64,000 nucleotides of DNA from Polychytrium aggregatum (Eukaryota > Chytridiomycota > Chytridiomycetes > Polychytriales). Every line of letters begins with the position of its first letter. Positions within the stretch are counted from its first letter, which is position 1. The DNA lies in contig NW_026516210.1 of NCBI RefSeq assembly GCF_025602895.1, positions 682,001 through 746,000 of the forward strand. Reading direction: 5' to 3'. The position numbers and the translations under genes were made by a program. The notes under the pieces are model-generated. The model was not told the origin of the DNA. It made no database searches and was given only the letters and a program-made list of their open reading frames with translations. Positions 34,613 to 47,482 of the stretch are shown here, piece by piece.

Positions 34613-35291
34613 CTATGCGACGGCCTTGCCCTTGAGGTCGGCCGGCTCGTCGTCGTGAAGTGGCTCGAACTCAGGAACTTCTGGAATCTCCCACTTGCCC
34701 TCTGCAGCGTTGGCTGGGATAGGATCAAAGTTGCAGAGCCGATTGTGGATATTCGGCCGATGGCGAAAGGCCGCAGGATAGACAGAGGCATGAATGCCAG
34801 CAGCGAAACGAGGATGAGAGTTGCATCAGGCGCAGTGCTGTTGTGCACCACCCTCGATGCCATCGATGCACCCAGCGGCGGGATCGTGGACAGGTGGATG
34901 GGTTGGTGGATTCGGAAACAGGAGATCTGGGGCTCGAGATGCTAAAGCATTCAAAGGGACAGGGGCAGCACGTCTCACCTTCGTTCGAGATCCAGAACGT
35001 CGCAAAGAGAACCGACTCGTTCTTGAGGCCGAGTTGATCGAGCATGCTGCCGTCCTCGAGAGGGGTGTAGACGTTTGTCTGTGAGTTGTGGATCGAAAAC
35101 CGAACATCGCGAGGGTCCGTTTTCTCGAGGAGCAGAGCCGCAAACCGGGTCTTGACGGCCACGACCGAGTCCGACGGGTTCGCTTCAAGGAACCAGGTCG
35201 TTCTATGGCGCTTGATTCGGATATATATTGTTGGGCTCTGCGGCGGCAGGCACCGAGCCAGGTTCGGCCGTAGGTGGAAAATGGCAATCAT
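34613..35291 (-). CDS. ELOB: Elongin-B-like ubiquitin-fold protein
   Basis: Two exons (35291-34979 and 34713-34613) in consistent phase give 137 residues from the ATG at 35291. The core IYIRIKRHRTTWFLEA matches the first strand of elongin B (IRRHKTTIFTDA), and TPLEDGSMLDQLGLKNESVL matches its middle. The C-terminal tail WEIPEVPEFEPLHDDEP resembles elongin B's Pro-rich tail. Elongin B pairs with elongin C in elongin A and Cullin-2/5 ubiquitin ligases. The first 20 residues have no counterpart. The frame is also open upstream to 35483, or a small upstream exon could join at a CCGCAG acceptor just before AGCCCAACA, so the start is uncertain. Confidence 0.72.
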
Positions 35292-36304
35292 ACGATGAGA
35301 ATATGGGCGGGCAGGCCGGACCGATCGGCGAGGCTGCAGAGATATCCTATGGGGCAGGCTATCGCTGAAGGCGAAATCATCAGGATAAGCAGGTGGCGGA
35401 GCTGCAGCCAGCTCATACCATGGTGTGCGGACAGCGAGGCGGCGATCAGGACGATCCAGAAGGAAGATCTGCGACGAGGCCAAGCGGGACTGCGGGGTCG
35501 CGGCAATAGAGCGCTCTCAAAACGAAGCGGGACATCCCGCTCTGAGCCAGGACAGTTGTTGCTTGCTGGAACCTGAATACATCCACCCACTCGTTGCATT
35601 CACGGCCAAGCAGTATGTCCAAGGAGACCGAGGCCGTCATCGCCGTTGGCAATGCTTCATGGCGTCAAGGCAAGGGCTATGCATCCAGTCACAGGAGATA
35701 GCGATTGTGAGACCGGAGAGCGTCCCAATGTCTTCACTCGGAGGTGATTTGCTGAATTGCATGTGGTTCTGTTGGATTCATTCTCATCACACACTGCGCT
35801 GACATGCGGAATCAGTGGGGGTGTCCCGATTCCTCATGAGCAAAGTGTATTGTGTGCGGGAATAGACAGCCCCCCTCATAGAACGCGGCCAGAGTAGCAA
35901 GCATGCCAATGAATACCAGCGAATGCCGAGGATGCCGAGGATGCCAAAGATGCCGATGGATGCCGATGGATGCCGAGGATGCTGATTGATGGTGACCGCC
36001 GGGGACGGCACACAACGCCGGATCGGCCACACCGAGTACATAATCCGATGGCAATCCGGCGGCTGTCCTTCGATTCTGGTGCTGCCGACATCGCATTGCT
36101 TCCCAGTGGCATCGCAATAGCAACGACTGATTGGCTTCGATCACTGCTGATTGCATCCATGCCCTCCGTCAAGCCCGTCGGCGCCATCGCGGTTGCTGAG
36201 AGCCGCTTTCCTCTCGGTCTGGACCGGATGTTTTCGGCTCTCCCAGAACCACAAGGTCCCCCCCCGTCTGCCCCCTGTCCTGGAGATCCAGACGGCCGTC
36301 TCGA
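35292..36304. other. Divergent intergenic region with GATGCC repeats
   Basis: About 1 kb between the elongin-B-like gene (minus) and the receptor gene (plus); no coding sequence recognised. It contains the repeat at 35921-35985. The pyrimidine-rich stretch just before 36305 is consistent with a 5' leader. Confidence 0.45.
35921..35985 (+). repeat. Imperfect 9-10-bp repeats (GATGCCGAG / GATGCCGATG)
   Basis: About seven imperfect units in tandem, mixing GATGCCGAG and GATGCCGATG forms. Confidence 0.8.
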
Positions 36305-39300
36305 ATGAACAGCTTCGGGCAGCGATGGGTTCTAGCTGTCGCCTGGACCTGCCTCGGCATCGCTTCGTGGCTCGCCCAGGCGGCCAGCATAGCCCCCACG
36401 AGCACCATCAAGATCGGACTGATCTTTCCTTATAACTCGACCAATCCATACATTCAACGGTGGATCGGAGGTGAGCAAATGTCGCGCCAGCAGATCGTGG
36501 TGGCATCCCCAGCACTGCTGCTCGAGATTTCCGACGCGAGTCTCACCTCACATCGTCACAATACCGATGCCGGATCGCAATCAGTTATGGAGGTAGGCTC
36601 ACGGCATCGTTACGGTGCACCTGGACAAGCACAGCACCCATTCCACGAGCGCGAGTACGCCGTTTGACCCTTGCCAAACTCCTCCATCGACCCGCTTGGA
36701 CGGGCTGCAGGGCGCCGCCAGAACAGCCGAGTCGCATATCAATGTCGCTGCCAACCGCTCTGTGGTCCAACTGATAACGGGATCGAGTGGCTCAGGCGAA
36801 GGCTTCACAGCCGTGTGAGTTTGGCCTCCGGACTCGAATTGCTCGAATTGCTCGAAGCAGCTTCATTCCGACTGACTGCGATTGAAGTCTGCAGCTGCTG
36901 TACGAAAGACCAACCCCGAGCGCTCATACAGATCGACCATTCTTCCAACTAGGATCGCTCTCTCGTATCTGTATTACTCTGGCGCCACAGCCCTGATCGG
37001 CGACATCCTTCCGCTGGTATAGTGAGCAGTAGAGCACTTTGTACCAATGCTCGCTCGGTAACTCACACTTGTTTCACCACCCAGACGACCACGATTGAGG
37101 CAGGATACACCAACGCTTTTGAGGCAGGCATCTCAACTCTCTGCAGGCTGCATATTGGCTTGTCTCGACAGCATCTTCGACAACATTTCTGACGGAATGA
37201 GTTTGCAGCTGCCGCAGGTTTCCGTATTCCCCCTGGTGGATGTGCTCGACAACAAAGCGGCGTATCCAGTAAGTCCCAGACATGGCAGCGGCGCCATCTT
37301 GGGTGGGATCGATCGACACCGCTGATAGATCGAGTCCGCTCGGATTGGGTCGAGCCTGATGGCACCACAATTCGATTGGCTGACCTGGCAAACCCAACGG
37401 ATCTGTGCTCAGTTTTATTGGCGAGCGACAGCCGGTAGTCAAGCGATTGCAAGTGCCTTGACAGGTAAGGTCCCTGCCGAACTCAGCACAGCACCCGATA
37501 ACAACAGCATATGCAGGAGTGACTGACATGGTTACCTCATACTCGATCGGATTTGCATTTCCGCAGCATATGCCACCATGCAAAACTGGACATCAGTAAC
37601 TGTCATATCCGGCCCTGACGTTGGCTCCCGATCGTTGCTTTCGGATATATATCTGAAGTAAGATACTGCAGTCTGTTCAGGATGAACACGCTCCGAGATC
37701 AGCTGTGCTAATAGAAGTAACTGGCGCGCATTTTCCTTTGAAGAATGAAGACCGTTGGGATAGGCATCGATTCCTTCAACATCTTCACTGACACGAGTCT
37801 CCCACCGGAGCAGGTATTTGGTATGTCACTGGGATGAGCAGAGCGGATACGGGGGGGACAGCGATGCACCGTAATAGCCCAGAATACACTGAAGTGGCCT
37901 TGGTTGGGCACTCAAGTACCGAGCCTGTATTATTCAAGGAAAGTCACCCGGACTTTGAACTCAACCGTCTCGACGTCTGGCCATCACAGCCAATACACTC
38001 GATCAAGCTCCAGTCAGCCTCGAGAGCGTCTATGAGGGCGTGGAGTTTGTGAAGAAGCGCTCCAACATTGTCATCCTCAGCATCACCGACCCCGCGGTTG
38101 TAATGTTGTTCCTGAAGATCTCATGGTAAATTGCTTAGACTGCAGTCATGCCACGATTTATGCCATGCTGAAATCTATGCAACCTCAGCTAACTGGCACT
38201 GAAATGCCAATAACGCACAGGTACGAGTACGGTCTTCTCGGGAGCCCGTACGTGTGGATGGGTCCGGAACTGGCCGGGGATGTCTCCCAGACCAAGGGTA
38301 AGCCAGACTTTTCTTGGCATCTGCTGTCGAGCCATGCAGACGATCGCTCTGACGAGCACGATCAGCATCCCGCGATCGACTGGCCCGTTGCTAATGTCTT
38401 TGAGTCACAGGCATCTTGGGCGATCTGTTCAACATCCAAGATTTCCAGGGATACATCCAGTTCTCAGAGTCCACTTTATTCAAGGATGCCACGGGGGGCT
38501 TTGTGGACCTCAACGGACGTCCCCTGCCAGTCAACATTTCCTTCACCGACACTCAGCTCGATGATAGGGAAACAATGTATTCTTATGCAATGTGAGGATT
38601 GCTCGTTCGCCAAGGTGAACTGCTATCCCAGGAGAGTGTCGACGAAGGCCTGACTCGTGATTTTCGACTGATTCGCCATCGAAATTCGATCAACTGGCAA
38701 CCGATTGGCTGCAGGGCTACCTATGATTCCGTCAATGTGCTCGTTAAGGGAATCCAGCAGGTATGCATCGCTTGGCTGGAGCAGCCCAGGCATCCCTCCT
38801 CGAGGGGCTTCCATGTTCACCACTCGATATCGGGCACTGGGTAACACAATCAACTCGATCTCCAGAGCATGATCTCCCCGACCCCGTTGCAGACGCTCAT
38901 CGCGGATCCAATCCATTTTGCTCGGGGGCTTGACTATACCGTGTTCAAAAACACGGGATATATCGGGGCCGCAGGTCCATTCATTCTCAACAACAACGGC
39001 GAGCCTCAGTTCTCGTAGGTTTTAGCTGCGCAGCGATGATCATGTCTCGGTGGTAGCAGCATCGCAGCGGACGACATATAGCTCACCAAATCATGTGTTA
39101 TCATCACAGAATCATCAAATTTCGCTCGTTTGTAAGTGAAACCACTGTGAATACCTTAGTTCCGGAGATATCCAATCTACCGAGCCACCATTATCCGCCC
39201 ACCCTTCGTTGCAACCGCTTGGATGGGAGCAGGCTGGCGGAGTCGGCCGCCCTGAAGAGTAACGAGCTGCAGTCACATGGGAATCCGGCTCACTTGGTGC

Positions 39301-42300
39301 TGTTGAGCCGAACAGATCTTGATACAATTTGAGAGCGCTGACTTTGCCTGAATTCACATAAACCCACCCAGATCAGGCAGCTCAACAGAACATCGACCCT
39401 GGCTTACTACAACACTACGCAGCAGAAAGTCACTGTGATGCGTGGCACTGGGTTTATAGGATACTCCGGAAGCGGCAAAGTAAGCGAGGGTGGCCGGTGA
39501 GCGACGTTCCTTGGGTTGGTCTCGTGATTGCACTATTTGTGTCTGACCTGTGCTGACTGTGATGCATCAATATCAGCCACCGACATCAAGATGCGGTAGG
39601 TGGTCAAACTTGATGCGAGTGTACCAGACATATGCACCACAAGGCCATCGGCTGACATTGGTTTGACTGTCAGACAACTGTCCGATCGGAACGATCCTGG
39701 TCGGTGGTGTCTGCATGGAATGTGGATTCAATGGTATGTTCAGAAAGCGGCTGGTGGCCTCGGCTGCAGTTTCGAGTCTGTGCATCACCGGTTGATATCC
39801 TGCAGGCCAATGCCTCGCCACTAACGTTTGCCGTTGCTCTGGCACCTTGAACCCGCTGAAACTTGCAGAACCTCAGAGCAGCTCGACAGGACACTCCCAG
39901 TACTACAACATGTCCAGCGGGACTTGCGTTGGCCCGTGCCCATACGGTAGGGTACAATCGTCGCTTCGCGTGGATCACAGCGTAAAATCCGCCGCCCGAT
40001 TGGCTGTTTCTCGGTCTTGACACCAATCGATATCCTACTGCAGGAGGGCGATGCGTCGATTCGTCTACAACGCCTCTACCGCAAGCTGACTATTTCCGGT
40101 TTGTCAACACTCACTACTATCGAGTATGGTTTTTGGAATGCCCAGAGGTCGGCGTGTGCTGTCCGGGAGGTGAGTGCCCATGAACGGCTGCAGTCGATGC
40201 AGGTCGGCCGCGCGTGTGTCTGTGTTGTTTGACGCCGGTGTCGAATTGCCTCTCGTGACTGCTGCAGGAAACTGCACCGAGTCGTCGCTTTGTGCGCCCA
40301 CCATGACCGGCACCTACTGTTCAAGTTGTCGTCTCAACAACACATACAAATGGAACGGGGCTTGTGTGCCCTGCGACAGCTCAAACTGGGACATTGCTCC
40401 CATAATCAACCTGATCCTCGCCTACTCCGGAGTGGCTATCTTGATTTATCTGAAGCCCAAGAGCGCAAACACGTTTATTTCTGATATGGTACCTGCCATC
40501 CGCAGCGGTGCCAAGCCCAGGGGTGGTCGTGCGTGTGCGCTTTGGACGCTTTAGCATGGTAGCTTCATTCGCTAACCCTACCTGTCTGCTCATTTGGCGG
40601 TATGGCAGATCATGTTCTATCAAATTGCTACGATTATGTACTCTGACATGAGGACGGTGGCCGGGACCATGTAAGCACAACTGCACAGATAAATCCTGAG
40701 GGTGGCCCAATTGTCCATTTGAGTGTCGTGTGAGCGTCGCAACCAACCTTGTTTGTGTAAGCGTCGTCGTTGTCGGTACAGCTTCTGGAGCCTCTGTTGA
40801 TGCGATAATGATCATATGCACTGGTCGAAATCACACAATTAATGCAAATGCTGGTTTGCCCAGAGTCAACATTGTTGGATTCAATCTGCAGCTTGGATCA
40901 AAATCATCCAAATGTGTCCTGCCGCTGGGCCCGCTCTCCAAATCGATATTCGATGCGTACTTCCAGCCGGCCATCATCATTGTCTCGTATGGCATGATCA
41001 CGTTGTTTGCGTACATGTTCCGGCGGATCAAGGAGCGCAACGTGGTGATCAAGCTGTGGTTTGAGAAGCTTGTGCCGCAGTGGCTCCAGAACTGGAATTT
41101 TTCGATCCAGGCCATGATTGCAGCCGTGGACATTATGATGTACGTCGAGAGGCCGCTGATCAATTCGAGTGAGTATATTTGCTCGCACTGGTTCAGCCGC
41201 GGCGACTATGCTGCTGCACGAGACGGTGGGATTGCTGTTGGTGCGCATTGCTCTTGACGCTGACTCGTGCATTCGTAGGCCTTAGCTTCAACGACTGCAT
41301 CAAAGTGCCGCTCAAGAACCAGTACTTGCTGCGATCAAATCCTGCTGTCGAGTGCTTTTCAACAACCCAATTCAACACAGGTGAGTTGATCCGCCCCACC
41401 AGCGGGTCTCTTCACCAATAGCGAAACGAAATACGCAACCTCGGCTAGGTATTTTTGATGGTGGCACTCGTCGTCGTCTCAACGTTTCTGACGCTTTGAT
41501 GTTCTGCTGACTCGACACAGTGTTGATCCTGAGTTCCTTTGTCGCTGCATTTTTGAGCATTGGGATTCCGATCCTCGTCATGGTTGCGCTCTATCTACGC
41601 AAAGTACCGAGTATGGCTTGCGTGTCACTGCTGCTGATCAAAGTCGGAGCCCTCGAATCTCAGTGGAGGGGTGGCACTGCGACGATGGCGACGATGGCGA
41701 CGATGGCTGCTTCACAGGGATGGAAGCGGCAACAGAGACTCACGCTCACGTTCGCGTTCTGTTCCAGAAATGAGGCCCTATCTGATCTGGACCCGTCCGT
41801 GGCTCCACATTCTGTTTCGGTCATACAAGAAAAAATATCACTGGGTGTTTTTCTTTGATCAAGCCGAAAAGCCCATTCTGCTGTTGATGATGTTCTTCAT
41901 CAGCCACAGTGAGTATTTTGGGCACAACAGGCTGGGCAGGCGCTCTGCATGTCGCCACAGCATGTGCATCCCATGGAGCTTGCGATAGTCACGGCAATGC
42001 AGCAGTTCGATCGGATGAGTGATTACGGGCAACTGTCTCCGAGCAGCGAGGCTTTTACTGATTCAAGTGGCAATCTCCAGCCGGCATTCAGTCGATTTGC
42101 ATGATGCTGTTTATCTTTATTTCGGCGACCTTTCGCCACATTATGCAGGTAGGCTCTAAGGGAGTGACTCGTGATTGCTTCCGGACACTCGCATGCGCTT
42201 TTAGGTGGATTGCGGCACCACGTCGCGTGCACTGATTGTGATCAATTCCTCGCGACACAGCCATACATATCCACGCTCGATAACTACGGAAAGTCCATGT

Positions 42301-42845
42301 GCGAGCTCAGTCTCACGGGAATCGTCTGCCTGCGGATGTTGCGACTCATTGCAATCAAGTCGTCGGCACGTAGTGGCTTCCTGTGGAGCAAGAGCGACGT
42401 GGCCGGAAACAAGTGGTGGACCCTCGACATGATCCTTCTGGTGATTCCTCTCACTCTTGCCCCAATCAAGATCTGGGTGATGTTCAAGTCGGCAGCCCGG
42501 AATCCGACGCTCCAGCGGGCCTCCAAGAATGTCTTCAAGGCTCTCTCGGCCACCACTATGAACCTGACCCTGAGCCGAGCCGACAGCGCAAAGCAGTCGT
42601 CGCGGCTGGAAGGCAAGCTCGACACACTACCTCGTTCGGCGAGCATGGCCATCAGTAGCAAGCACTCCAGCCTCGAAGCACTCGATAACCGAAGCTCCCA
42701 GCTCCTGGTTGCCGAGGACGGCAAGTCAGGCACAAGCCACAGCCACTTCCTTCTTCCACTAAGCGCACACAGGAAGAAGCAGCTTGGATCGTCACTAAGC
42801 GATTCCGTGCCTTCGTCGTCAATGCCGAACCCGCCGGGCAGATAG
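36305..42845 (+). CDS. Receptor-like protein: class-C-type ligand-binding domain, Cys-rich stalk, polytopic membrane domain
   Basis: The ATG at 36305 opens with a signal peptide (WVLAVAWTCLGIASWLAQA), then IKIGLIFPYNST, the start of a periplasmic-binding-like (ANF-receptor) fold. From 36953 to 42845, 24 exons hold one exact frame of 965 residues: 36953-37016, 37209-37268, 37413-37464, 37567-37657, 37744-37820, 38014-38125, 38221-38297, 38411-38591, 38715-38760, 38866-39014, 39110-39131, 39372-39479, 39577-39595, 39674-39733, 39869-39946, 40044-40169, 40268-40488, 40609-40670, 40864-41168, 41279-41380, 41521-41610, 41768-41908, 42081-42148, 42261-42845. Landmarks: LDNKAAYP, MQNWTSVTVISGPDVGSR, ATYDSVNVLVKGI, GAAGPFILNNNGEPQFS, Cys-rich PLPQADYFR and ECPEVGVCCPG, then six to eight membrane segments. 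Exons between 36471 and 36814 are unresolved (VAANRSVVQLITGSSGSG is clear there). Ligand unknown. Confidence 0.78.
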
Positions 42846-43062
42846 TGCGGCGTCCTCATGATGCCATTCTTTTGATGTCATCCTTATGACAACATACTCC
42901 AGATATGCTATCGTGCCTGCTTACAATAAACACCGGAACTGCATGTGCAAGTGCGAATGCGTGGTATTTCAGCAATATAGCAGCAGACTGCACTTCCCCC
43001 CCCCCAAGAGTGGATCGGGGGGCTACAAACTACAGAAAGGAGAATACCAAGTGCCTGTCATT

Positions 43063-46003
43063 CTATGGGTTTGAGCTGTTCCAAGGAGAGGGCTCTTCGT
43101 CGTCGGCAAAGAAGAACTCGCCCTCATCGGCCGCGGTAGTGGCACCCGCCGTGCTGGGCTTTCGAATATCCTTGCTTGAGCCGGCCGTTTTGATATCCGG
43201 ATGCGAGGCGTACGTCGAGTCGCGATGCGATTGCTTGCGCTGGAATGGAGGCGCTGTCTTCACGACGCTGCGGCGACTGGTTGAGAGCCGAGTGGCCTGT
43301 GTCGCCGGCGGACCAGCAACATCGGGAGGGGTTGCGGCGACGTTCACAAGCGATGCTCGTTGGGAGGCTGCGGTCGAGTTCACTCTGGACGACTCTGAAA
43401 CTGAGTCGATAGCATCGGGCTCTAGGGAAATGAGGAACTGGCTTCCGATGACAGAGTCACCGCCATAGAGCTCCTGTCTGCTTGAGGCTGTGTCGTCAAC
43501 CAGATCGGTGGCGATTGATGTGTTTGACTGGAAGGTGATTTCGGCTGGGAGATTCGGCTCACTTTCGACTGGGTGGGTGTCCAAAGCACAGGTTTCGTCG
43601 CCTGGCTCCATCGTGGCGTCCGGCTGGGCACTGCCGCCGATCTGGGACGCCTCCGTTGGGATACCATCAGAAGTTGGCGAGGCGTCGGTCATGATAATGC
43701 CCGGGAGGTCAGCTGATAGCACTGGGTCTGTTGGAGAGCTTTCGGGCGAGACCTCGACAAAGGACGCTATTGGTGCCAAAATCTGGATCTTGGGCATTGT
43801 CTTGGCCCCGTAGATGTTGCTTTCGGCGATTCGTTGGGCCTGCAGCAGCCGAAGCTGCTCCCGGCGCTCACGGGCCCTCCGCTCTCGCTCCTCCTGCTCC
43901 TGTCTCCGCTGCTCCTCCAGCCTGAGGATGGTCTGGAAGTTGATTCCGTGGATGTAGCACTGGCAGCCCTGGTCTCTGGCGTTGCGGGGCCGCGGGAAAA
44001 AGTCCGAGGTGAACTCCAAGGCCATGCGCTGCTTCTGGAGTATTCGGGCAAGGTGGATCGGATCGGTGAGGTGCATGATGGCGTCGATCTTGACGTCCCA
44101 GCTCTTGATCATCTTCTTCTTGCGCTTCATAAAGACATCGAGCTCGGCCTGGCTCTGCTTCTGCAGGGTCTCGATCTTGGATTTAAACTCATCCTCCATG
44201 TGGCGCAGCTCTCGGTCCATGATGGCGTCCTCGTCCTCCTCCTCGATGGGGGTTTCGATCGACTTGGCGGACTCGGATTTGCTGGACGTGGACGAAACAA
44301 GCGAGGAGCGAGCAGAGAAGCTTTGATCAGCCCCCAGGTCATCGCTCTCCACAAGCCGGACCCCAAAGCCGCGCATGGCCTGCCGAAGGATCGTCTTTTC
44401 GGCATCTTTCCAAATGGTTGCGCTCCGCGTCTTTTCGGGGTTGGAGTCGGACACCAGCAGCTCGTCCAAAAATACAACTCGGGAGCCCCCCAGCTTTTCT
44501 CGAACGGCTTGTTTCATCCGGGCACGCTCCTTGACCCTCTGGAAATAATCCATCTGGCTGGCGAGCTCGATATCGGTGCTGCCTTCGGCATTCTCGGCCA
44601 CGGTGCTTAGGGGTCCTGGTTGCGGAGTAACGCTGGTCTCGAGGCTGGACGGTGTGGTGGGCTTGACAGGTGGGCAAATGACATCAAGGATCTCCTCGAT
44701 GTTGCTCTTCCGGGTGCGCAAGTCGTGCAGCTTGTATTCAAGCCCGTCAAAGATTTGCTTGTAAAATGCGGTGATCTGGTCGACCTTGAACTTTTCGTGC
44801 ATTTCCGAGGATTTACTCTGCGGTTGTTTTGGAAAGCGTGCGAGTTATTGAGTGGCGCTGTGCGAAAGCGCGGACCATGGTTGCTGCATGGTTGCTGCAT
44901 GGTTGCTGCATGGTCGCTGCCCGGTTGACGTCCGGTCTGACTAAACAGATATCCCGCTCCCGTGGCTTGACTCACAGCAATGACATGTTGCAAATATCAA
45001 TCTCGTACCAGTAGAGCCACATCGGCAACGCCCTTCTTCTTCAGCAAAAGGAAGGCTCTTGCGGCAGCATACTCGAGACGATGCATCTCGTGCTCCATCA
45101 GAATGAGATTCCTGTTGGCGCGGTCGATGGCGAGATCCATGTCCTTTTTCTTGGAGGCGTGCTCCTTTATCTTGGACTGTATCTGCTGTTCGTTGTAGGA
45201 CTAAGGGAGGGGCGGTAAGATGGAGATGCAAATGCGTTGGGAGCTGGTGCGTGGCTGCCGGCAAGAGGGGATCTCTGTCGGTCGAGAGTGTGCCGAACCT
45301 GATACTGCGAGTAGAGTTTGTCGACACCCTCTGCAAGACTCTTATGGCACTGCTTTCGCACGCTGCGGATCTTGCGGCGATGCTCGTTCTCGAGGACGGC
45401 CAGCTTGGACCGGACGGTCTGCTCGAGGATGCGAAAGTTTTCTTTGAGACGCTCATTGCAGTGGACGGCCAGCATCCGGGTGGTGATGTCGAGTTCCTAA
45501 GGGCGCGGGCAGCCCAAGAAGCAGCCACAAGAAGCAACCACGAGAATCAGCCACGAGACGCAACCGCAAGAAGAGCCACATGGCCGGTAGTTGTGTTTAG
45601 ATACACTGATGGATACAGTTTGGCATGCACCACAGCGGTCCAGCCCACAAATGCCACGGACAGCAGAATGGGGTGCCGTCGTTGGAGCCCTGTGAGAACA
45701 GATCCGGCCGAGTACCTCGTGGAACTTTGCGGCCATCTTTTCGACGAGCTTCAGATCGAGAATGTCGTCGTCGACCTGGGTGGCGCTGTCGATGAAGGAC
45801 CTGCCCATGCGGATGTACTCCTCGCGCTCGTCCAGAAGCTCCTCCCACACACGGCCGAGCAGGCTGAGGTTCTCGACCTTGCGGGCCTCTGCGATTCCAG
45901 CCAGGCGGCGTGCAAAGACTTTGGCCCGGGCCATGGAGGTGAAGTTGCCAGCCATCGGCTTGGGCGTGGGAAGCAGGTCGGATAGACGGGAAAATGCAGA
46001 CAT
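43063..46003 (-). CDS. Large coiled-coil protein of unknown function
   Basis: Four exons in perfect phase 0 (46003-45716, 45496-45299, 45200-45009, 44817-43063) give 810 residues. Residues 1-260 are almost entirely helical and charged (ARAKVFARRLAGIAEARK, VWEELLDEREEYIRMG, LEQTVRSKLAVLENEHRR). A second helical block spans about 255-520, including GCQCYIHGINFQTILRLEEQ and a run of Arg/Glu (EERERRARERREQLRLL). The last 250 residues are Ser/Thr/Glu-rich and probably disordered. I do not recognise the family. The pattern resembles cytoskeletal or flagellar coiled-coil proteins, but that is only an impression. The donor after the second exon (gttcgg) is weak; the alternatives break frame. Confidence 0.75.
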
Positions 46004-47482
46004 GTTGCTTGCACGATGATGGAAGGATGCACGGTTGCCTGGCTGGCGAGTTTGAGTGTGGATGAGGAAGGACAGCGACGGGCAATGATGGACAGCAAAA
46101 GGCAGGGTATCGACGGGGTTGAAGCCGGACGAAGGAGCCGGCATCCCACGGATGCGTATGAGTGTGGGGAAGTTTGGGGAGGGAGCCGCTTCCCTCGACA
46201 TCAGGCTGCTTCGCAATCAGAGGTATGCCCATATGTCAAGGACCCCCGATTGCAGTGGCCAGCCAAGAGGGAGCGAGCACTGAACTGGATGATGGCTGCC
46301 GGTGCAAGCTGCATGGCATGCAAGGCATGCATGGCATTCAAGGCATGCATGGCATTCAAGGCACTCCCAGGATGAATGCTTGCGACAGGATGCGTCCAGG
46401 GCGGATACCCGTTGCCGCTGCCTTGTCTGCACCAGCAAGGCGACCCCACGCGAGTCTGGAATCGGCAGGCGCCGGTTTCTTTTTTGGGGTTGTTGGCAAC
46501 AAGGCCCATTGCTCCGGGCCCACAGCCACAGTCTGTGTGGTGTTGAAGTTGCAGCAGACCTTCTGCTGGACATTGCAGCGTTACGAGATCGTCGCCGATA
46601 AATGCACTATTTTCATCTGAGGATGTGCGGTTGGAGAGCGTCGCTCGATCGAACTGCCCCGCTGTGCTTGCGCAATCGTCGTGCTATTCCGGTCTCGCAC
46701 TTGTGCTGGGTTGTGCTTCGTTGTCTGCTTGTGCTGCTTGTGCTGCTTGTGCTGGTGTCTGCTTGTGTCTGCTTGTGTTGCTTTCTGCTGCCCGGCACTT
46801 TCCGGCTGCACTCCTGGCTTGGTTGGCGATGCGACTTGCTGGCCCTCGTCGGTCGTCTCTGCTCGCATCCGATTCACCCAATTCATCCTGAGCGCCGTCG
46901 GCCTCCGCCAGACTTCCTCCTCTGCGACCCAGTGCAGCCCGCAGCCCAGCTCGCAGCCCAGCTCGCAGCCCAGCCGCTCAGTAGCCCCCCTCTGTGTGTC
47001 TGCAGTGGCAGTCCCGTTTCTTCCCCCACCCGGCCTGCCCTTGCTGTCACCCGCGACCAGGATCGCCTCTTGCATTGGCATCCCAGGCACCAAGGCTCCA
47101 AGGCAAGAACGCACTTCTTTCGTCCTGGGTCATCTTGGGTCATCCGTCGAGCTGCCCATCTTCCTGTCGGACCATCGCTCCGTCCTCTCCTCGGGACACC
47201 GATCCGGTACTCCCCACAGAAGGGCGTCCGTGGCAGCCGCAGAATCCTCATCGAAAGTAGCATACTGTCTCTCCAACGCCGCCCGCCAAAGCCAAAGCCA
47301 AAGTCAAAGCCAGTTTCCTCGCTGCTGTCTGCAAACCTCTTGTTCCAGGGCACCGTCGGCGTCTCGCATTCCACCTGCGCCTTCTCTCTCGCTCCTGCCA
47401 TCATCGTCCGGGCCTGTGCCTCCACGTTCGTTGGCCGCAGCGGCTGTGGCTCTCATCCCCCCCCAAGCCAAAAACAGAAAAT
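46004..47482. other. Divergent intergenic region (coiled-coil gene / phosphatase)
   Basis: About 1.5 kb. It contains GGCATGCAAGGCATTCA-like repeats (46310-46370), CTTGTGCTG repeats (46728-46755) and CTCGCAGCCCAG repeats (46940-46980). Several long plus-strand frames between 46600 and 47480 are Cys/Leu/Pro-rich shadows of pyrimidine-rich leader DNA, and I see no supported gene. Confidence 0.5.
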
